Shown here: in pieces, positions 1-11,073 of the stretch
Layout of the letters: the number at the start of each line of letters is the position of its first letter
Numbering within the stretch: position 1 is the stretch's first letter
Origin: Rhinopomastus cyanomelas
Lineage: Eukaryota > Chordata > Aves > Bucerotiformes > Rhinopomastidae
NCBI GenBank assembly: GCA_013400115.1
Contig: VXBP01007529.1
Location: 122,834 to 186,833, forward strand
Reading direction: 5' to 3'
Length of the DNA stretch: 64,000 nt
Program-made: the position numbers and the translations under genes
The notes under the pieces: model-generated
Seen by the model: only the letters and a program-made list of their open reading frames with translations
Database searches by the model: none
What the model was told of the DNA's origin: nothing

Positions 1-590
1 CAATTATCAAGGCGTTTATTTCTGCCCCCAAGGAAGAAGAGCTGCTGTAACAAACAAGTCCCCACGCAACTCTCTGCACCTGTCCTGATCCCTCTCCATC
101 CTGCAGACCTAACAATAAAGGTCCACATTTAGATCAGGTCACAAGGACTTTAACAGGCTTGAAAGACAGTCATTTGAGTAAGAGAAAAAAAGGGTTTCTC
201 TGAGGACTACTCAAGTTTTTCTTTCCACCCAAGGAAAGATGACAATTTGTGATGAAGTAAAGCATTTTGGTTGGCTTTCTCCTCTCAAAATGAAAACTGA
301 CTTTATACTCAGCAACCCTTAATATGCAAAGGGGATACAGTTGTCACCAGACACGTCACATAATGCTTCTACGTTTTATTCTCTCTGCACCCACAGCCCA
401 ACATGGCCATCAGAGAGTAAAGAAAGGAATGCGAGATACTACCTCCTGGCTCATGACGCTTCATAATTAATGATTTTTAATAAAGCATCAAGTAAATACA
501 TTTAAAAACTCCCTTTGATATCAATCTCAGCACCAACAGTATTCCCATCAGCTCCAGTATTCCAATTCCAGTCACTCAGGATGCAGCTGA
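1..590. other. Intronic sequence, no feature recognised
   Basis: AT-leaning unique sequence inside the EYA1 intron. No repeat family, exon or structured RNA was recognised. Confidence 0.5.
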
Positions 591-695
591 TGTTCCTGTG
601 CTACTTGGTCTAGGTGGGCCTGCTGTAGCAAGTGGGATTGGACTGGAAGATCTTTCAAGGTCCCTTCCAATCCCTGATGTTCTGTGCTTCTGTGA
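591..695 (+). mobile_element. CR1-A 3' end fragment
   Basis: Starts at the motif encoding the last ORF2 residues (TGTTCCTGTG) and runs through GGGATTGGACTGGA to the terminal CTGTGCTTCTGTGA. 5'-truncated, about 105 bp, sense on plus. Confidence 0.85.
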
Positions 696-1125
696 CTTGG
701 CGCAGATGCAAACAGGCACAACATCTACTCCCAAGAACTCACAGCTCAGCACAGCAACCTCTCAAATCCATTTTGACATAACCCAGCTTTTGGCACTGCA
801 GCGCAACGAAAAGCAACCGAGGTGGACGCTTCAGAAAACAACATTGCTCATCTTAGTGTCAGCATCTCACCACTTTTGTTCTTGTTGACACACACAGTCA
901 CCACTTCCCACACAGCAGAGCTGGTGCATACCTGACCTTTCAGTGAGGCAGCTCAGGAACTCTGCAGAAAGATTCTGGGAAGACTGAGGGAAGCTGTTTG
1001 ACACAAAGGTTTTGTCTCACCTTGCCACAGGTGTGCATGTTTGGCACACAGGTTTGTCTGTATGTATGTGTTCAGGAACTGCAGCCACCACTCAGCAGAA
1101 ACTCATCTGGTACCAGGTTTGGAAA

Positions 1126-1585
1126 TAATCACAGAACATTAGGGACTGGAAGGGACCTCAAAAGATCATCCAGTCCAATCCCCCCACCACAGCAGGATCA
1201 CCTAGATACAGTCACACAGGAACGCATCCAGGCAGGTTTTAAATGTCTCCAGAGAAGGAGACTCCACAAACTCCTTTGGCAGCCCCTTCCAGGGCTCTGT
1301 TACCCTCACTGGGAAGTGGTTTCTTCTCAGATTCATGTGGAACCTCCTCTGTTCCAGCTCACACCCACTGCCTCTTGTCCTATCATTAGATGCCCCTGAG
1401 CAAAGCCTGGCTCTGTCCTCTTGATGCCCACCCTTCACGTATTTATAAACATTGAGGTCACCACTCAGTCTCCTCCAAGCTAAAGACACCCAGTTCCCTC
1501 AGCCTTTCCTCATCAGGGAGATGTTCTGTTCCCTTCACCATCTTCATGGCTCTGCGCTGGACTCCCTCCAGCAGTTCTGCATCCT
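1126..1585 (-). mobile_element. CR1-A copy, 460 bp, with ORF2 C-terminal remnant
   Basis: Begins with the antisense 3' terminus ATCACAGAACATTAGGGACT and extends upstream into ORF2 to the region encoding the QRRATEMM-type motif. The minus frame 1202-1489 is open through RTRGSGCELEQRRF and ends FKTCLDAFLCD, matching the CR1 ORF2 C-terminus downstream of the reverse transcriptase. 5'-truncated, no RT domain. Confidence 0.92.
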
Positions 1586-2549
1586 TCAACCCACAAGTTC
1601 ATGTGGTTCATTGCCCAGTCACCAATTTTCTGAGTTCACATCACATCATGTAGTCTCTGGTGTACCCAAGTAAAGAGGGCTATGAGGAGTAAGATGCTGG
1701 GTGTTTTAAACGTGGATTTGAAAACCTAACCTTTGGCCACTCCAGTTACAAAAGCCACATGAATACCTCAAAGACTGCACCTTTGAGCACGCAAAAAGTA
1801 AGGTTTAAAAATATCTTTTTGAAATGACTTTGATGATGAAGGGAGTGATCATTATTTTATTTGAACTATCTACTGTTTGTACTGAAGAACCTTGTGATAA
1901 TAAACAGACTACTAAAGCTTACGGGTGTCTTATAAACTGGTTAATTAATTGCACTAATTCCTACCCAGGACATGTTCTCTCTTTTTACTGTAGATGACAG
2001 AATTGTCAAGTCTTGACCATGAACCATGATAAATTTATTTGCTCCTGCTTCTCAAAGCAGAGCAGAGGACTCTTCCTGTATCTCATTGTCTGGAAAGTCC
2101 CAGAAGATAACAACTACAAGGTAATTTCCAGCCTGAATTTAAGTTTAGTTTTCCAAGAAAGTCCCTGCTCAAAGAAGCACATTCTAGTTCAAGCCCAGAC
2201 TGTTTCCTGCTCTCCCCCTCCTCTGACAGGAGAGAGCTTTAAACCTTCTGTAGTGTCTGGGCTGTGGCTAGCCACTGGCTTTTACTACATACATGTTGCC
2301 CCATGACACTCATCTGCCTTTTATGCATTACAAATGAAAGAGCTTTAAAAAAATCACAGAGCATTAGGGACTGGATCCTCCTGTGCTCTTCTGGGGCTGA
2401 ATAAAGAAGTTAGCATCAATCATTATTGACACTAACACCCCCCTGAAATGCAGAGACTCGATTTACACTTACTGCTATTTCAGGATGTGGAGGTATCCCT
2501 GTGTCAATTACAAGTTTCATACCACTAAGCTCTTCATCACAAACACAAG
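1586..2549. other. Intronic sequence; only a 23-bp CR1-A scrap
   Basis: Mostly unique. Positions 2352-2375 match the CR1-A antisense 3' terminus (ATCACAGAGCATTAGGGACTGG) but stop abruptly, so this is a very short relic. A 97-codon plus frame at 2013-2306 has no recognisable domain and I do not regard it as a gene. Confidence 0.5.
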
Positions 2550-2890
2550 TTTAGCCTGGAGAAGAGGCGACTCAGGGGGGACCTTCTCCCTTTCTACAGC
2601 TACCTAAAGGGAAGTTGTAGTCAGGTGGGGGTCAGGCTCTTGTCCTAGGCAGTGCCCTTCTCATCCCAGCAGGGCCTGAAGCTATCAGGGGAGGGGTCAG
2701 GTTGGATGTTAGGAAGCCCTTCCTCATGGAAAGGGTGATCAGACACTGAAATGGACTGGCCAGGGCAGTGATGGAGTCCCCATCCCTGGAGGTGTTGAAG
2801 GACAGACTGGAAGCAGTACTTAGTGCCCTGGTCTAGGTGATTGTGGTGATGTTAGGTACTGGGCTAGATGAGCTCAGAGGACTTCTGACT
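2550..2890 (+). mobile_element. Old CR1 (CR1-C group) 3' region
   Basis: Contains the CR1 signature order TTTAGCCTGGAGAAGAGG, ...TTGGATGTTAGGAAG..., CCATCCCTGGAGGTGTTGAA and GGGCTAGATGAGCTC. Diverged from the dominant family and frame-broken. An older avian CR1 subfamily, sense on plus. Confidence 0.85.
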
Positions 2891-3280
2891 AAATGGTCAA
2901 TTCAACAAATTCACCAAATAAAATTGACAGAAAATCCAGGAGAAACTAAAAGGTACAAGAACCCAAGCATATCCCAAAGGAGGATCAATGTCTGATTGAT
3001 ATCACCTACCACAAATTTCCACCACAAAGTACACAGAATTATGAAGAACTATTCAAAACTATGAATAACATATACAAAGTCAAAAACCTTTCACTTCTAG
3101 TTCTGCAATACTGAAAGATTGAGTGCTACCATGTATTGTCAGAATCACAAGCAATACTCAGCACATACTTTACTCAAAGAAATCAACACCACATGGCACA
3201 TAACAACCAGCTAATGCCCTCTCTGAATTCCAGCCTGATAGTCCACCACTACTTCAGAAAATTCTGAAAGAAATTCTTTC

Positions 3281-3753
3281 TCAGTTCCAGAAGGACACAG
3301 AAGTGCTGGAGAGAGTCCAGCGCAGAGCCACAAAGATGATGGAGTGGAGCATCTCCCTGATGAGGAAAGGCTGAGGGAGCTGGAAAAAAGGAGACTGAGG
3401 GTTGACCTCATTAATGTTGATAAATATGTGATGGGTGGGTGTCAGGAGGATGGAGCCAGGCTCTGCTCAGTGGCATCTAGTGATAGGACAAGGGGCAGTG
3501 GGTGTGAGCTGGAACAGAGGAGGTTACACACCAATATGAGAAGGAACTTCTTCCCAGTGAGGGTGACAGAGCACCGGGAGGGACTCTTCAGGAGGGTTGT
3601 GGGGTCTCCTTCTCTGGGGACATTTAAAACCCACCTGGATGTGTTCCTGTGTGACTTGGTCTAGGTGATCCTGCTGTGGCAGGGGGATTGGACTGGATGA
3701 TCTTTCGAGGTCCCTTCCAATCCCTAACGTTCTGGGATTCTGTAATCCTGTGA
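3281..3753 (+). mobile_element. CR1-A copy, 470 bp, ORF2 C-terminal remnant
   Basis: Runs from the segment encoding QFQKDTE-V-LERVQRRA to the 3' terminus GGGATTCTGTAATCC. The frame 3344-3664 is open through LINVDKYVMGGCQEDGARL and ends FKTHLDVFLCDLV. About 12 bases are missing after AAAGATGATG, which shifts the frame. 5'-truncated and inactive. Confidence 0.93.
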
Positions 3754-4337
3754 CTCTCTTCTACAATATCACAAATCAACAGCAAATATTCTAAACAGCG
3801 CTGCTTTTTGAAGCCCTGAAACAGGATTTACATTCATCACCTCAGAACCTTTTTAATGGCTGCTCATCAGATAGACACATAGTTGGGAGCTCCGACTACC
3901 TTTGTGTGGGTGCTCATTCTCATGTTGCAGCAGGTACTTAAAAGAACAAGAACTTTTTTTTTGCCAAAAGAATTTTGATGTCCAACTGCCTTTGAAGCCT
4001 CCTTCTTTATGTATCTTTGAAAATCTGATATTCAATTTGTTATCCATTTTCCCTTCACTTGATGTGAAAAAGCCTTCTCTTCTTCCCTCTGAACACTCAA
4101 AAATGAGGATAAAAGTAGCTCCACACTCCTAACATGAATGAAGTGTATTGCTTGGAAAACCACAGCTCCCTCTCCCATTCTTCATCTATTCTTTTTCATT
4201 CCAGTTGCATAAAAACATCACAACAGACCACAGGCTTCTGTTTCTCTATGTCACACATCAGAACTGATTTACATTCCTTAGATAAACAAAGATGATTGTA
4301 GGCAAAAACTGGGTGCAGTTGTCCACTATGGAAAACA
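3754..4337. other. Intronic sequence, no feature recognised
   Basis: AT-rich unique sequence with pyrimidine-rich stretches around 4055-4200. Nothing assignable. Confidence 0.45.
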
Positions 4338-4442
4338 GCCTGGACACGTTCCTGTGCGACTGAATCTAGGGGATCCTGCTCTGGCAGGTGGATTGCACTA
4401 GATCTTTCGAGGTCCCTTCCAATCCCTAATGTTCTGTGATGC
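4338..4442 (+). mobile_element. CR1-A 3' end fragment
   Basis: Matches from CCTGGACACGTTCCTGTG to TAATGTTCTGTGAT, with a small deletion in the ATGATCTTTC segment. 5'-truncated. Confidence 0.85.
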
Positions 4443-4635
4443 TCTTTTCAAATTTACTGATTATTTGCAACCTTTCTCCTCTAAAGTCCATCTACCAAAG
4501 TGAGCAGTGTTCTTGCAGTAGCCACTAGCTGTCAGATAAAACTTAACAAATGCCAATTTTATTAGATCTTTTTGTTATTGTTTCTTTAACTCCTTCAGTG
4601 TCAGCCTGCCATGGGAGCTCACTGGCAAAGAAAGA

Positions 4636-4750
4636 AGCACAGAACGTTAGAGACTGCAAAGGACCGACCTCAAAAGGATCATCTAGTTGAATCCCCCCAT
4701 CACAGAAGGATCACCTAGACCAAGTCACGCAGGAACATATCCAGATGGAA
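4636..4750 (-). mobile_element. CR1-A 3' end fragment
   Basis: Antisense 3' terminus CACAGAACGTTAGAGACTG through CACCTAGACCAAGTCACGCA to ACATATCCAGATGG. Carries a small GACC duplication (GGACCGACC). Confidence 0.85.
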
Positions 4751-5140
4751 AACTCAAATACTGCAGTATTTATATCATCACCACAACACTGTCATGCCAG
4801 GATTGATTTTTCAATGTGTCTTTAGACACTTCAGTGCTAGTCCTCTGCATTTTATCCTGGGAAATTTCTGACTGTTCAGAGTCCATAGCAAATCTTGCCC
4901 CTAAAACACACTCTCACACCCCTAAATCCCCATTCAGTGCTTTGACAACTTACCACTAAGTGTGAAGCTAGAAATCTTAGCTACTAACAGCAGGCTATCT
5001 TCTCACCATATCCTCTTGTAGAACAACACCAATAAGACAAGTCTCAAAAAGTACATTAGAGGAATTCATGCACATTTTATTTAACAGTGGAAGGTATGGG
5101 AACCAACATTTCCACTTCAAGTACAACACGCAAGTGAATA
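4751..5140. other. Intronic sequence, no feature recognised
   Basis: Unique sequence between two CR1 fragments. No repeats or exon signals seen. Confidence 0.4.
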
Positions 5141-5247
5141 CAGAATCACACACAGACCATCAGGGATTGGAATGGACCTTGAAAGCTCATCCAGTCCAAT
5201 CCCCCTGCCACAGCAGGATCCCCTAGATCAAGTCACACAGGAACGTG
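5141..5247 (-). mobile_element. CR1-A 3' end fragment
   Basis: CAGAATCACACACAGACCAT...CCCCCTGCCACAGCAGGATC... ending AGTCACACAGGAACGTG. About 107 bp. Confidence 0.87.
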
Positions 5248-6217
5248 ACCATTTCAGCCAGTGCACTTGACAGTGTGAGCTTGGGGTTGGCTGGAAGAAA
5301 GGTCCACACAACTGATGCAGAAATAGGGCCCCCTTTTGTGTTCTGGACAACCAACACCTGTGCTGCAACTGGGAACTGCAATACCTCCCCACTGCACCAC
5401 ATCACAGCTTCTGCTGCACTGGGAATTACTGGAAGGGCAGGAAGTTCCCTTTAATGCCTTTCCACTGGCACGCTGCACAGACCGAGTGCTCCAGACCCAT
5501 CTGGTCTCACGTGTTAACACAAACAGAACCAACAAATCACACCGAAGCATTTTAACTATGTGTGGTAAGCCCTTAGACTCTACAATCTGTCAATCTCGTC
5601 AGGATTCTGCTTTGAGCATCTCAGAACAAATAGTTTTACCTCAACTTCCATCAAAAAGAACCACCCAAACTTTGATTCATTCAATCCCTTTTTCTTAAGC
5701 CAGTTTAGCAGCTCGAGGTACCCAAAGCAAACGTTTTCTCTTGATAAAATTAATCACACAAACACTAAACATCTCAACTTTGTCTTTTGGCACACAGATA
5801 AAAATGACTGCATTAAGTTTCTTCACAAGCTTGTTCTTATTTGTCACTTATTAGCTATCAGAGACAGGAATTTTCAAGTTAGACCAGAATTGCACGGCAC
5901 GGGCTACTTCTCAAGACATTTTGTGTACAACTGCTAAAAAATGCCTGCTGAGTGCCCACAACCCGCCCCAGCCACCCAGATCTGCAGGGCCCTCTGGGCT
6001 AGGAGCTTAGCAACCACTTGGCAGTGCTGAGGAGGGAAAACTGCAGAGGAAAACAGTTTGGCTTTTCTCTCAGAGGGTAGCACACGCATTGGAAGTTATA
6101 GCTTTGCAGGCAGATTTCACCCAAAATAAATACACCTGAAATTTGAGTGTCAGATAAACAAGTCACCATGACTGAATTCACTTTGCTCAACAAACTCTGA
6201 TACCTTCCTAGACATTG
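5248..6217. other. Intronic sequence, no feature recognised
   Basis: Unique. Overlapping open frames on both strands at 5223-5700 have no domain and no splice context matching EYA1, so they are treated as chance. Confidence 0.4.
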
Positions 6218-6364
6218 GGAGTCGCCTTCTCTGGAGATGTTTAAAACCCACCTGGGTATGTTTTCCTGTGTGACTTGGTCTAAGTGATCCTGCTCTGGCA
6301 GGGGGATTGGACTGGATGATCTTTGGAGGTCCCTTCCAATCCCTAATGTTCTGTGATTCTGTGA
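6218..6364 (+). mobile_element. CR1-A 3' end fragment
   Basis: Runs from the segment encoding ESPSLEMFKTHL (AGTCGCCTTCTCTGGAGATG) to GTTCTGTGATTCTGTGAT. Confidence 0.9.
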
Positions 6365-6423
6365 TATCATTTCCAACTTGATTTTCTAACTGAAGACTGT
6401 GCGTGAATAGATACAACGTGAGT

Positions 6424-6840
6424 GCAGAGGAGGGCAACAAAGCTGGGGAAGGGTCTGGAGAATAAATCTGATGAGGGGAGATGGAGAGAGTTGGGGCTGT
6501 TTAGTTGAAGGAAGAGGAAGCTGAGGGGAGACCTCATCACTCACTACAGCTATTGGGAAGGACACTGTAGAGATGCTGGTGCTGGGCTCTTCTCACAGGT
6601 CATTTAGTGACAGAACCAGAGGGAAGGGCTTTAAGCCCCCACAGGGGAGGTTTAGATTGGACATCTGGAAAAAATTCTTTGTGGAGAGAGTGGTCAGGCC
6701 CTGGACTGGGCTGCCCAGGGTGGTGGTTGAGTCCCATCCCTGGATGAGTTTAAAAGATGCTTAGATGTAGTGCTGGGGGATCTGGTTTAGGTGTGAACTT
6801 GTAGAGTAGCGTGGATGGTTGGACTTTCCAGCTTTATCAT
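6424..6840 (+). mobile_element. CR1-B copy, about 417 bp
   Basis: CR1-B signature: GGCAACAAAGCTGGGGAAGG, then the segment encoding ERWRELGLF, the RTRGKGFK motif and ...GLPRVVVES, then GATGAGTTTAAAAGATGCTT, ending near GGTTGGACTTTCCAG. Frame-broken at the start of the C-terminal block. Confidence 0.9.
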
Positions 6841-6985
6841 ACTAAAGAACTTTCCAGTTACATGGAAGCTACAAAAGCTGGTGAGGTTTACAGAAAAGGC
6901 TTTTGTGAGCTACAGGAATTTGTTAGGTACCTGCTAATATAAAAACATCACAAAGTACTTGAGTATTTAAAAGCAAGAAGAGTCA

Positions 6986-7150
6986 TCTGGAAGGGGCTGC
7001 CCAGGGGGTTGTGGAGTCTCCTTCTCTGGAGATGTTTAAAACCCACCTGGACATGTTCCTGTGTGACTTGGTCTAGGTGATCCTGCTCTGGCAGGGGGAT
7101 TGGACTGGATCTTTCGAGGTCCCTTCCAATGTTCTGTGATTCTGTGAATC
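6986..7150 (+). mobile_element. CR1-A 3' end fragment
   Basis: From TCTGGAAGGGGCTGCCCAGG to GTTCTGTGATTCTGTGAA. An internal deletion removes part of TGATCTTTCGAGG and the CCCTAATG segment. Confidence 0.9.
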
Positions 7151-7875
7151 TGTGGACTTGAAATATTTTCCGGCTTAAACTGCTTTAAAGCATTAAGCAC
7201 TATTTTTTATTCTTTAAAAAAACTACTTCTTTGTTGTTTTTCAAATTGCTTCAAATCTGATTGCAGCAGTACTTTTAGAGCAAGAGCAAAAAGCAAATTA
7301 TACACAGCTCCAGCAGAAAAGCCTGTTAATCTGATAACCCACAAACCCTCCGCACTACAGAGGACTCCAATTAGAATAAATAGCAGAGATGTTTGGAGAA
7401 TTGAGGGCTGTGACATCTGTTTGATTGATATGTGCCTTTCCTGGAAGAATGCAAGGCACATCCACAAGCCCAAGCTGTGACAGCACTAACATGACCCTTT
7501 TTTTTTGGGGGGGGGGGGAGGCATAGTTTTGCTAGANGGGAAGGCATAGTTTTGCTAGAACAGTTATTCAACTACACATTTTTATTTATATTAGACAGTA
7601 GCACTGAACCTATCCTCTGCTGAGAGGGAATGAGGTAGTCCTGATGTATGTGTTCACTCTTTCTAGTAATGCATTAATACCTCTGTTCACATAGCCAGCC
7701 AAACATCACGAGTGATCTTCGCTACTATCACGCCACAGAAATGCCACAAGAAAGGATTTTTTGTTGCTTGTTACATAAACCCTCCATTGTTTCATTCTAT
7801 CTGTTCTTGTACCTGTTATATTATGTTCAAATCTGTTAGTTGGGCTGTTCTGCTGTTAGTATTCTACTGAGAACA
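7151..7875. other. Intronic sequence with a poly-G tract, an ambiguous base and a local duplication
   Basis: Unique intronic DNA. Around 7498-7560 a T run is followed by a long G run. The sequence AGGCATAGTTTTGCTAGA then occurs twice, separated only by an n at 7537 and a few bases. This looks like an assembly join rather than biology. Confidence 0.6.
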
Positions 7876-8066
7876 AGTCTCCTCCTCTGGAGACATTTAA
7901 AACCCGCCTGGATACGTTCCTGTGTGACTAGATCTAGGTGATCCTGCTGTGGTGGGGGGACTGGACTAGATGATGTCCTGAAGCCTCTTCCAATTCCTGA
8001 TGTTCCGTGATCCTGCTGTGGTGGGGGGATTGGACTAGGACCCTTCCAATCCCTACTGTTCTGTGG
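7876..8066 (+). mobile_element. CR1-A 3' end with duplicated terminal unit
   Basis: One 3' end from CTCCTCTGGAGACATTTAAA to CTGATGTTCCGTGATC, followed without a break by a second, shorter terminal unit (CCTGCTGTGGTGGGGGGATT to CTACTGTTCTGTGG). The join is at TCCGTGATCCTGC. Confidence 0.88.
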
Positions 8067-8438
8067 TAACTTACCAGCTGCCTGACTGCCCCGTGAAAAA
8101 CAGCTATCAGTTTACCCTGTGGAATCACGACACCTGTTTGAATTTTGCCCACTTTGTCAGAGCAGAGGAAACTTCAACACACAGCCTACTTCACTAAACT
8201 TTCCACACACAGATAAACAACCCGTCTGTGCTTTTTTTGATTTCTTTTTCTCAAGCTGTGCACACACTACCTGCTGAATTCACGCTGAAACCCAACTGCT
8301 GATAAACACTGAACGTTGTCTCTACACACCATGCGACATCAACACAGGGCCGTCTGAAACAGTCAAACATATCGCTCTGCATCGCTCACCGACCGCGAGA
8401 ACAGCAATGCGGCGTGGAGAGAAGAAACAGTGGCTCAC

Positions 8439-8566
8439 CTTCCGTGCCATTGGGTGTCATGGAATTATTATTTGTGTGGGAGTTATCAAGCTGTGGACCG
8501 CTGGGGGATTCGCTGCTACCACTGAGCTGGCTGTGTGGGCTGGCTAGATCCTGCATTTCCATAGAC
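8439..8566 (-). CDS. EYA1: EYA1 exon with the canonical start codon (N-terminus of eyes absent homolog 1)
   Basis: On the minus strand the exon follows the acceptor TTGTTTCCAG and ends GGCACGGAAG before the donor GTGAGC. ATG is at 8562-8560. The translation begins MEMQDLASPHSQ, continues LSGSSESPSGPQL and ends SMTPNGTE, leaving one base of a split codon. This is the conserved N-terminus of vertebrate EYA1. EYA4 shares the MEMQDLASPH start but then diverges, so EYA1 fits better. The segment belongs to the N-terminal transactivation region and carries no catalytic residues. The protein works in the nucleus with SIX1/SIX2 and DACH in ear, kidney, muscle and branchial-arch development. The next coding exon is outside the window. 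A longer frame through the exon is explained by intron read-through. Confidence 0.93.
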
Positions 8567-9844
8567 CTGGAAACAACACGCAACTAGTTTTAGCAACGTA
8601 TTTAGTGACACAGAGGAATCACCTACAGGAGACATAGTTATCAGCACCCCCAAATCAGTGAAAAATGAACAGCCCCTCACAGCTTGACCTTTTCTAGTGC
8701 TAAACTCATTCTGTAACCGCACATGACCGACCAGTTCCCACAACTATTTTTGCAGCTTCTGATTTATATACGAAGTGCCGCACTTCAAACATCGACGTCA
8801 CCCTGTGTTTTTAAGATGGAATTACCCACATACAAAGGCACATATTTTCTTAACAACAAATTAACACTCTGCTTTTTCAAGATTTATTACTCAGTGGCAC
8901 TATAATGGGGCCTCCAAACCAAATAAAACACTCAAAGCCATTGTAGAAACTTATCATCTACTGACAGGGAATGAGATAGTCCTGATTTATGTGTTTACTC
9001 TGGCAAACGACTTAATTGTTCCTGTGTTTCCACTGAAACAAACGCGGCATTAAAGACATTATTATAGTCTTCTCCCTTGTTTGCTTTGTGGATTACATAA
9101 AGCTTGCCCAGTTGGAAAGGGGTACGACCAACACGCAGCAAACCCACACTGGTGTTAGCATGCCCGGTGCATCTCAGCGGCTCTCGCCGAGCCAAAATAT
9201 GAGGAGAGCTATTCCAATTCAAAGCAAAAATTAAACATTTAGATACCACACAAGCAGCTGGATGTTTTCAAACTGTGTTTTTAGCAGCCTTACACAACAG
9301 CCATCACCACTGTGACATGTTTCTTGGCTGATGTTGGTGAAGGTTATCACTGAAGTGTCCAATCTTTGTGTTTCTTTATACCCAAAACCTCTGAAGTCAT
9401 TTGAGTTACTCAGTCTAATTGTTCCCTATTGCTATTTAATAGACAACTGTGCCTCCAAGGCATCTGAACCAATAATTCTTGTGTTTAAAAGAAATGCTTA
9501 GATGCTTTTAAAGACCATTAAAACTACACTAAAAACACCTCCCACAACAGTATAAATCTCCTAAAGCTCAAGTGTCATCTCAGCTATAAAGTTTTCACAC
9601 TCTGTGTGTGAAATCTAATTAATTTTATCAGAGGTTCTAAACACAAATCCTTTTTACTTTTCATTACCTAAATCTAAGTCTAGTGAAAAAGTGTGCGCGC
9701 TCGTGGCTACAGACTGTTGCCCACACGTAAAGGCAACGCTTCCAGCACTCACTCATCTGCTTAGTGCAGAAAAGCAGAACAAAAACACACATCACAAAGA
9801 ATAACAAAAGGTTTACGGAGAAACAGCGGTTTCTAATCCCTTAC
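8567..9844. other. EYA1: EYA1 intron (1278 nt) free of CR1
   Basis: Bounded by donor GTAAGG at the high-coordinate end and acceptor TTTCCAG at the low end on the minus strand. No repeats were recognised. It is AT-rich, with a GT/GC-rich patch near 9680-9740. No further exon was identified. Confidence 0.7.
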
Positions 9845-9894
9845 CTGCAGCTTGAGGAAACAGCAACATCTGAACTGGTTTGAGACTTCCGCAC
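9845..9894 (-). CDS. EYA1: EYA1 upstream 50-nt exon (alternative or extended N-terminus)
   Basis: On the minus strand a pyrimidine-rich acceptor (TTTCCCTGGTTTACAG) precedes the exon and CAAGCTGCAG is followed by donor GTAAGG. Read in the frame set by the next exon it encodes VRKSQTSSDVAVSSSC and shares the split codon R across the junction, giving ...SSSCRSMEMQDL. EYA4 has an exon with the same place and similar layout before its SMEMQDL. No in-frame ATG lies in this exon. It is therefore either coding in a transcript that starts further upstream or part of the 5'UTR when translation begins at MEMQDL. EYA1 assignment is strong; coding status is inference. Confidence 0.85.
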
Positions 9895-9979
9895 CTGTAA
9901 ACCAGGGAAACAAACAGATGCCTCAATTACTGCGCTCTAGGACGAGGCCTTACTTGAAAGAAAGAGGATCCCAGCGGAT

Positions 9980-10275
9980 GACATGCTGTCCTTCACAGCC
10001 AAAAGCCAAGGAGGAGGGTGCGGTGCCCATGAAAGGCATATTGTCTCCAAATTGAAGGCTCGGTTGTTGTTTCCCCGGCAGGTCTCTCTCTCCTCCCCGC
10101 GCGGGGGACTGCAGCCAAGTGACGGGATAGTGATTCATCAGGGGCCCGGGAGAGCTGCAGAGGAGCTCACTCCTCCCCCGGCCAGGCACGATTCCGACTC
10201 GCATCCCACGAAAGCTAGCTAACCTCGCCGTGCCGCCCCACCAAGGGCGGCGGCAGCCACTGCAACCTCACGGCC
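9980..10275. promoter_or_regulatory. Small GC-rich patch just upstream of the 50-nt EYA1 exon
   Basis: GC-rich with several CpGs (for example CCCCGCGCGGGGGAC and GCCGTGCCGCCCC). It could be a minor internal promoter or enhancer for EYA1. Its open frames on both strands match nothing known. Weaker than the 17-kb island. Confidence 0.35.
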
Positions 10276-10389
10276 TCAAGCATCCTCCACCCATCTCTCT
10301 GGCAGAGTTCTCTCCCTCCCATCCCTTTGACTCTTGACAGCGTCTTGCCTCCCTTGCATTAGTTTTCCTCTCACCCTGCTCTTCACTGG

Positions 10390-10631
10390 CCTTCTCTGAA
10401 GATGTTCGAAACCCGTGTGGATATGTTCCTGTGTGACCTGGTGTAGGTGGTCCTGCTCTGGCAGGGGGATTGGACTAGGGAGGCTGTGGAGTCTCCTCCT
10501 CTGGAGATGTTTAAAACCCACCTGGATGTGTTCCTGTACAACTGGATGTAGGTGATCCTGTTGTGGCAGGTGGATTGGACTAGATGATCTTTCGAGGTCT
10601 CTTCCAATCCTTAATGTTCTGTGATACTGTA
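10390..10631 (+). mobile_element. Two CR1-A 3' fragments in direct tandem
   Basis: First piece 10390-10479 (TTCTCTGAAGATGTTCGAAA to GGGGGATTGGACTAGGG) is cut before its terminus. It is followed by a second piece from AGGCTGTGGAGTCTCC to AATGTTCTGTGATACTGTA. Either one insertion into another or a template jump. Confidence 0.88.
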
Positions 10632-10797
10632 ACTTCTGTGTCTGGGCCACAGGGAACCCACAAGTTAACACACCCCAAAGGTAACAGGAGAAGCAAAACG
10701 GAGATGATGACACTTTTGAAGAGTCAGTGAGGAGCACGACACGGGGCAAGGTCCACCTATGGTAAATGGCTTCAATACATGAGCAACCACACAACCG

Positions 10798-11073
10798 ATT
10801 CCTTTTCTGGAGACATTTAATACCCGCCTGGATATGTTCCTGTGTGACTTGGTCTAGGTGATCCTGCTAGATCAAATCCAGGTGGATCGGACTGGATGAT
10901 CTTTTGAGGTCCCTTCCAATCCCTAATGTTTCTGTGATTCTGTGACTCCTTCTCTAGAGACATTTAAAACCCACCTGGACAGTTTCCGGTGTGATTGGAT
11001 CTAGGGGATCCTGCTATGGCCAGGAGACTGGACTGGATGATCTTTCAATGTCCCTTCTAATCCCTGATGTTCA
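10798..11073 (+). mobile_element. Two CR1-A 3' ends in direct tandem
   Basis: 10801-10945 ends in TTTCTGTGATTCTGTGA and is followed immediately by 10946-11073 (CTCCTTCTCTAGAGACATTT to CCCTGATGTTC). Both are 5'-truncated near the same CTGGAGA site. The first has a small AGATCAAATCC insertion in place of TGTGGC. Confidence 0.88.

Noticed and set aside
8439..8566. Assignment to EYA4 because of the shared MEMQDLASPH start
   Set aside because: The following LSGSSESPSGP and SMTPNGTE fit EYA1; EYA4 differs after the first ten residues.
9954..10204. Possible further EYA1 exon ending at a CAA|GTAAGG donor at 9954, with an ATG-led frame upstream
   Set aside because: The intron to the 9894 acceptor would be only 59 nt, too short for a vertebrate intron. 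The ATG-led frame would join out of phase and hit a stop; the in-phase frame has a stop 40 nt upstream and no ATG.
10276..10794. 172-codon minus frame
   Set aside because: It is antisense read-through of two CR1-A 3' ends (repeated DHLHPVVQEHI-type strings), not a gene.
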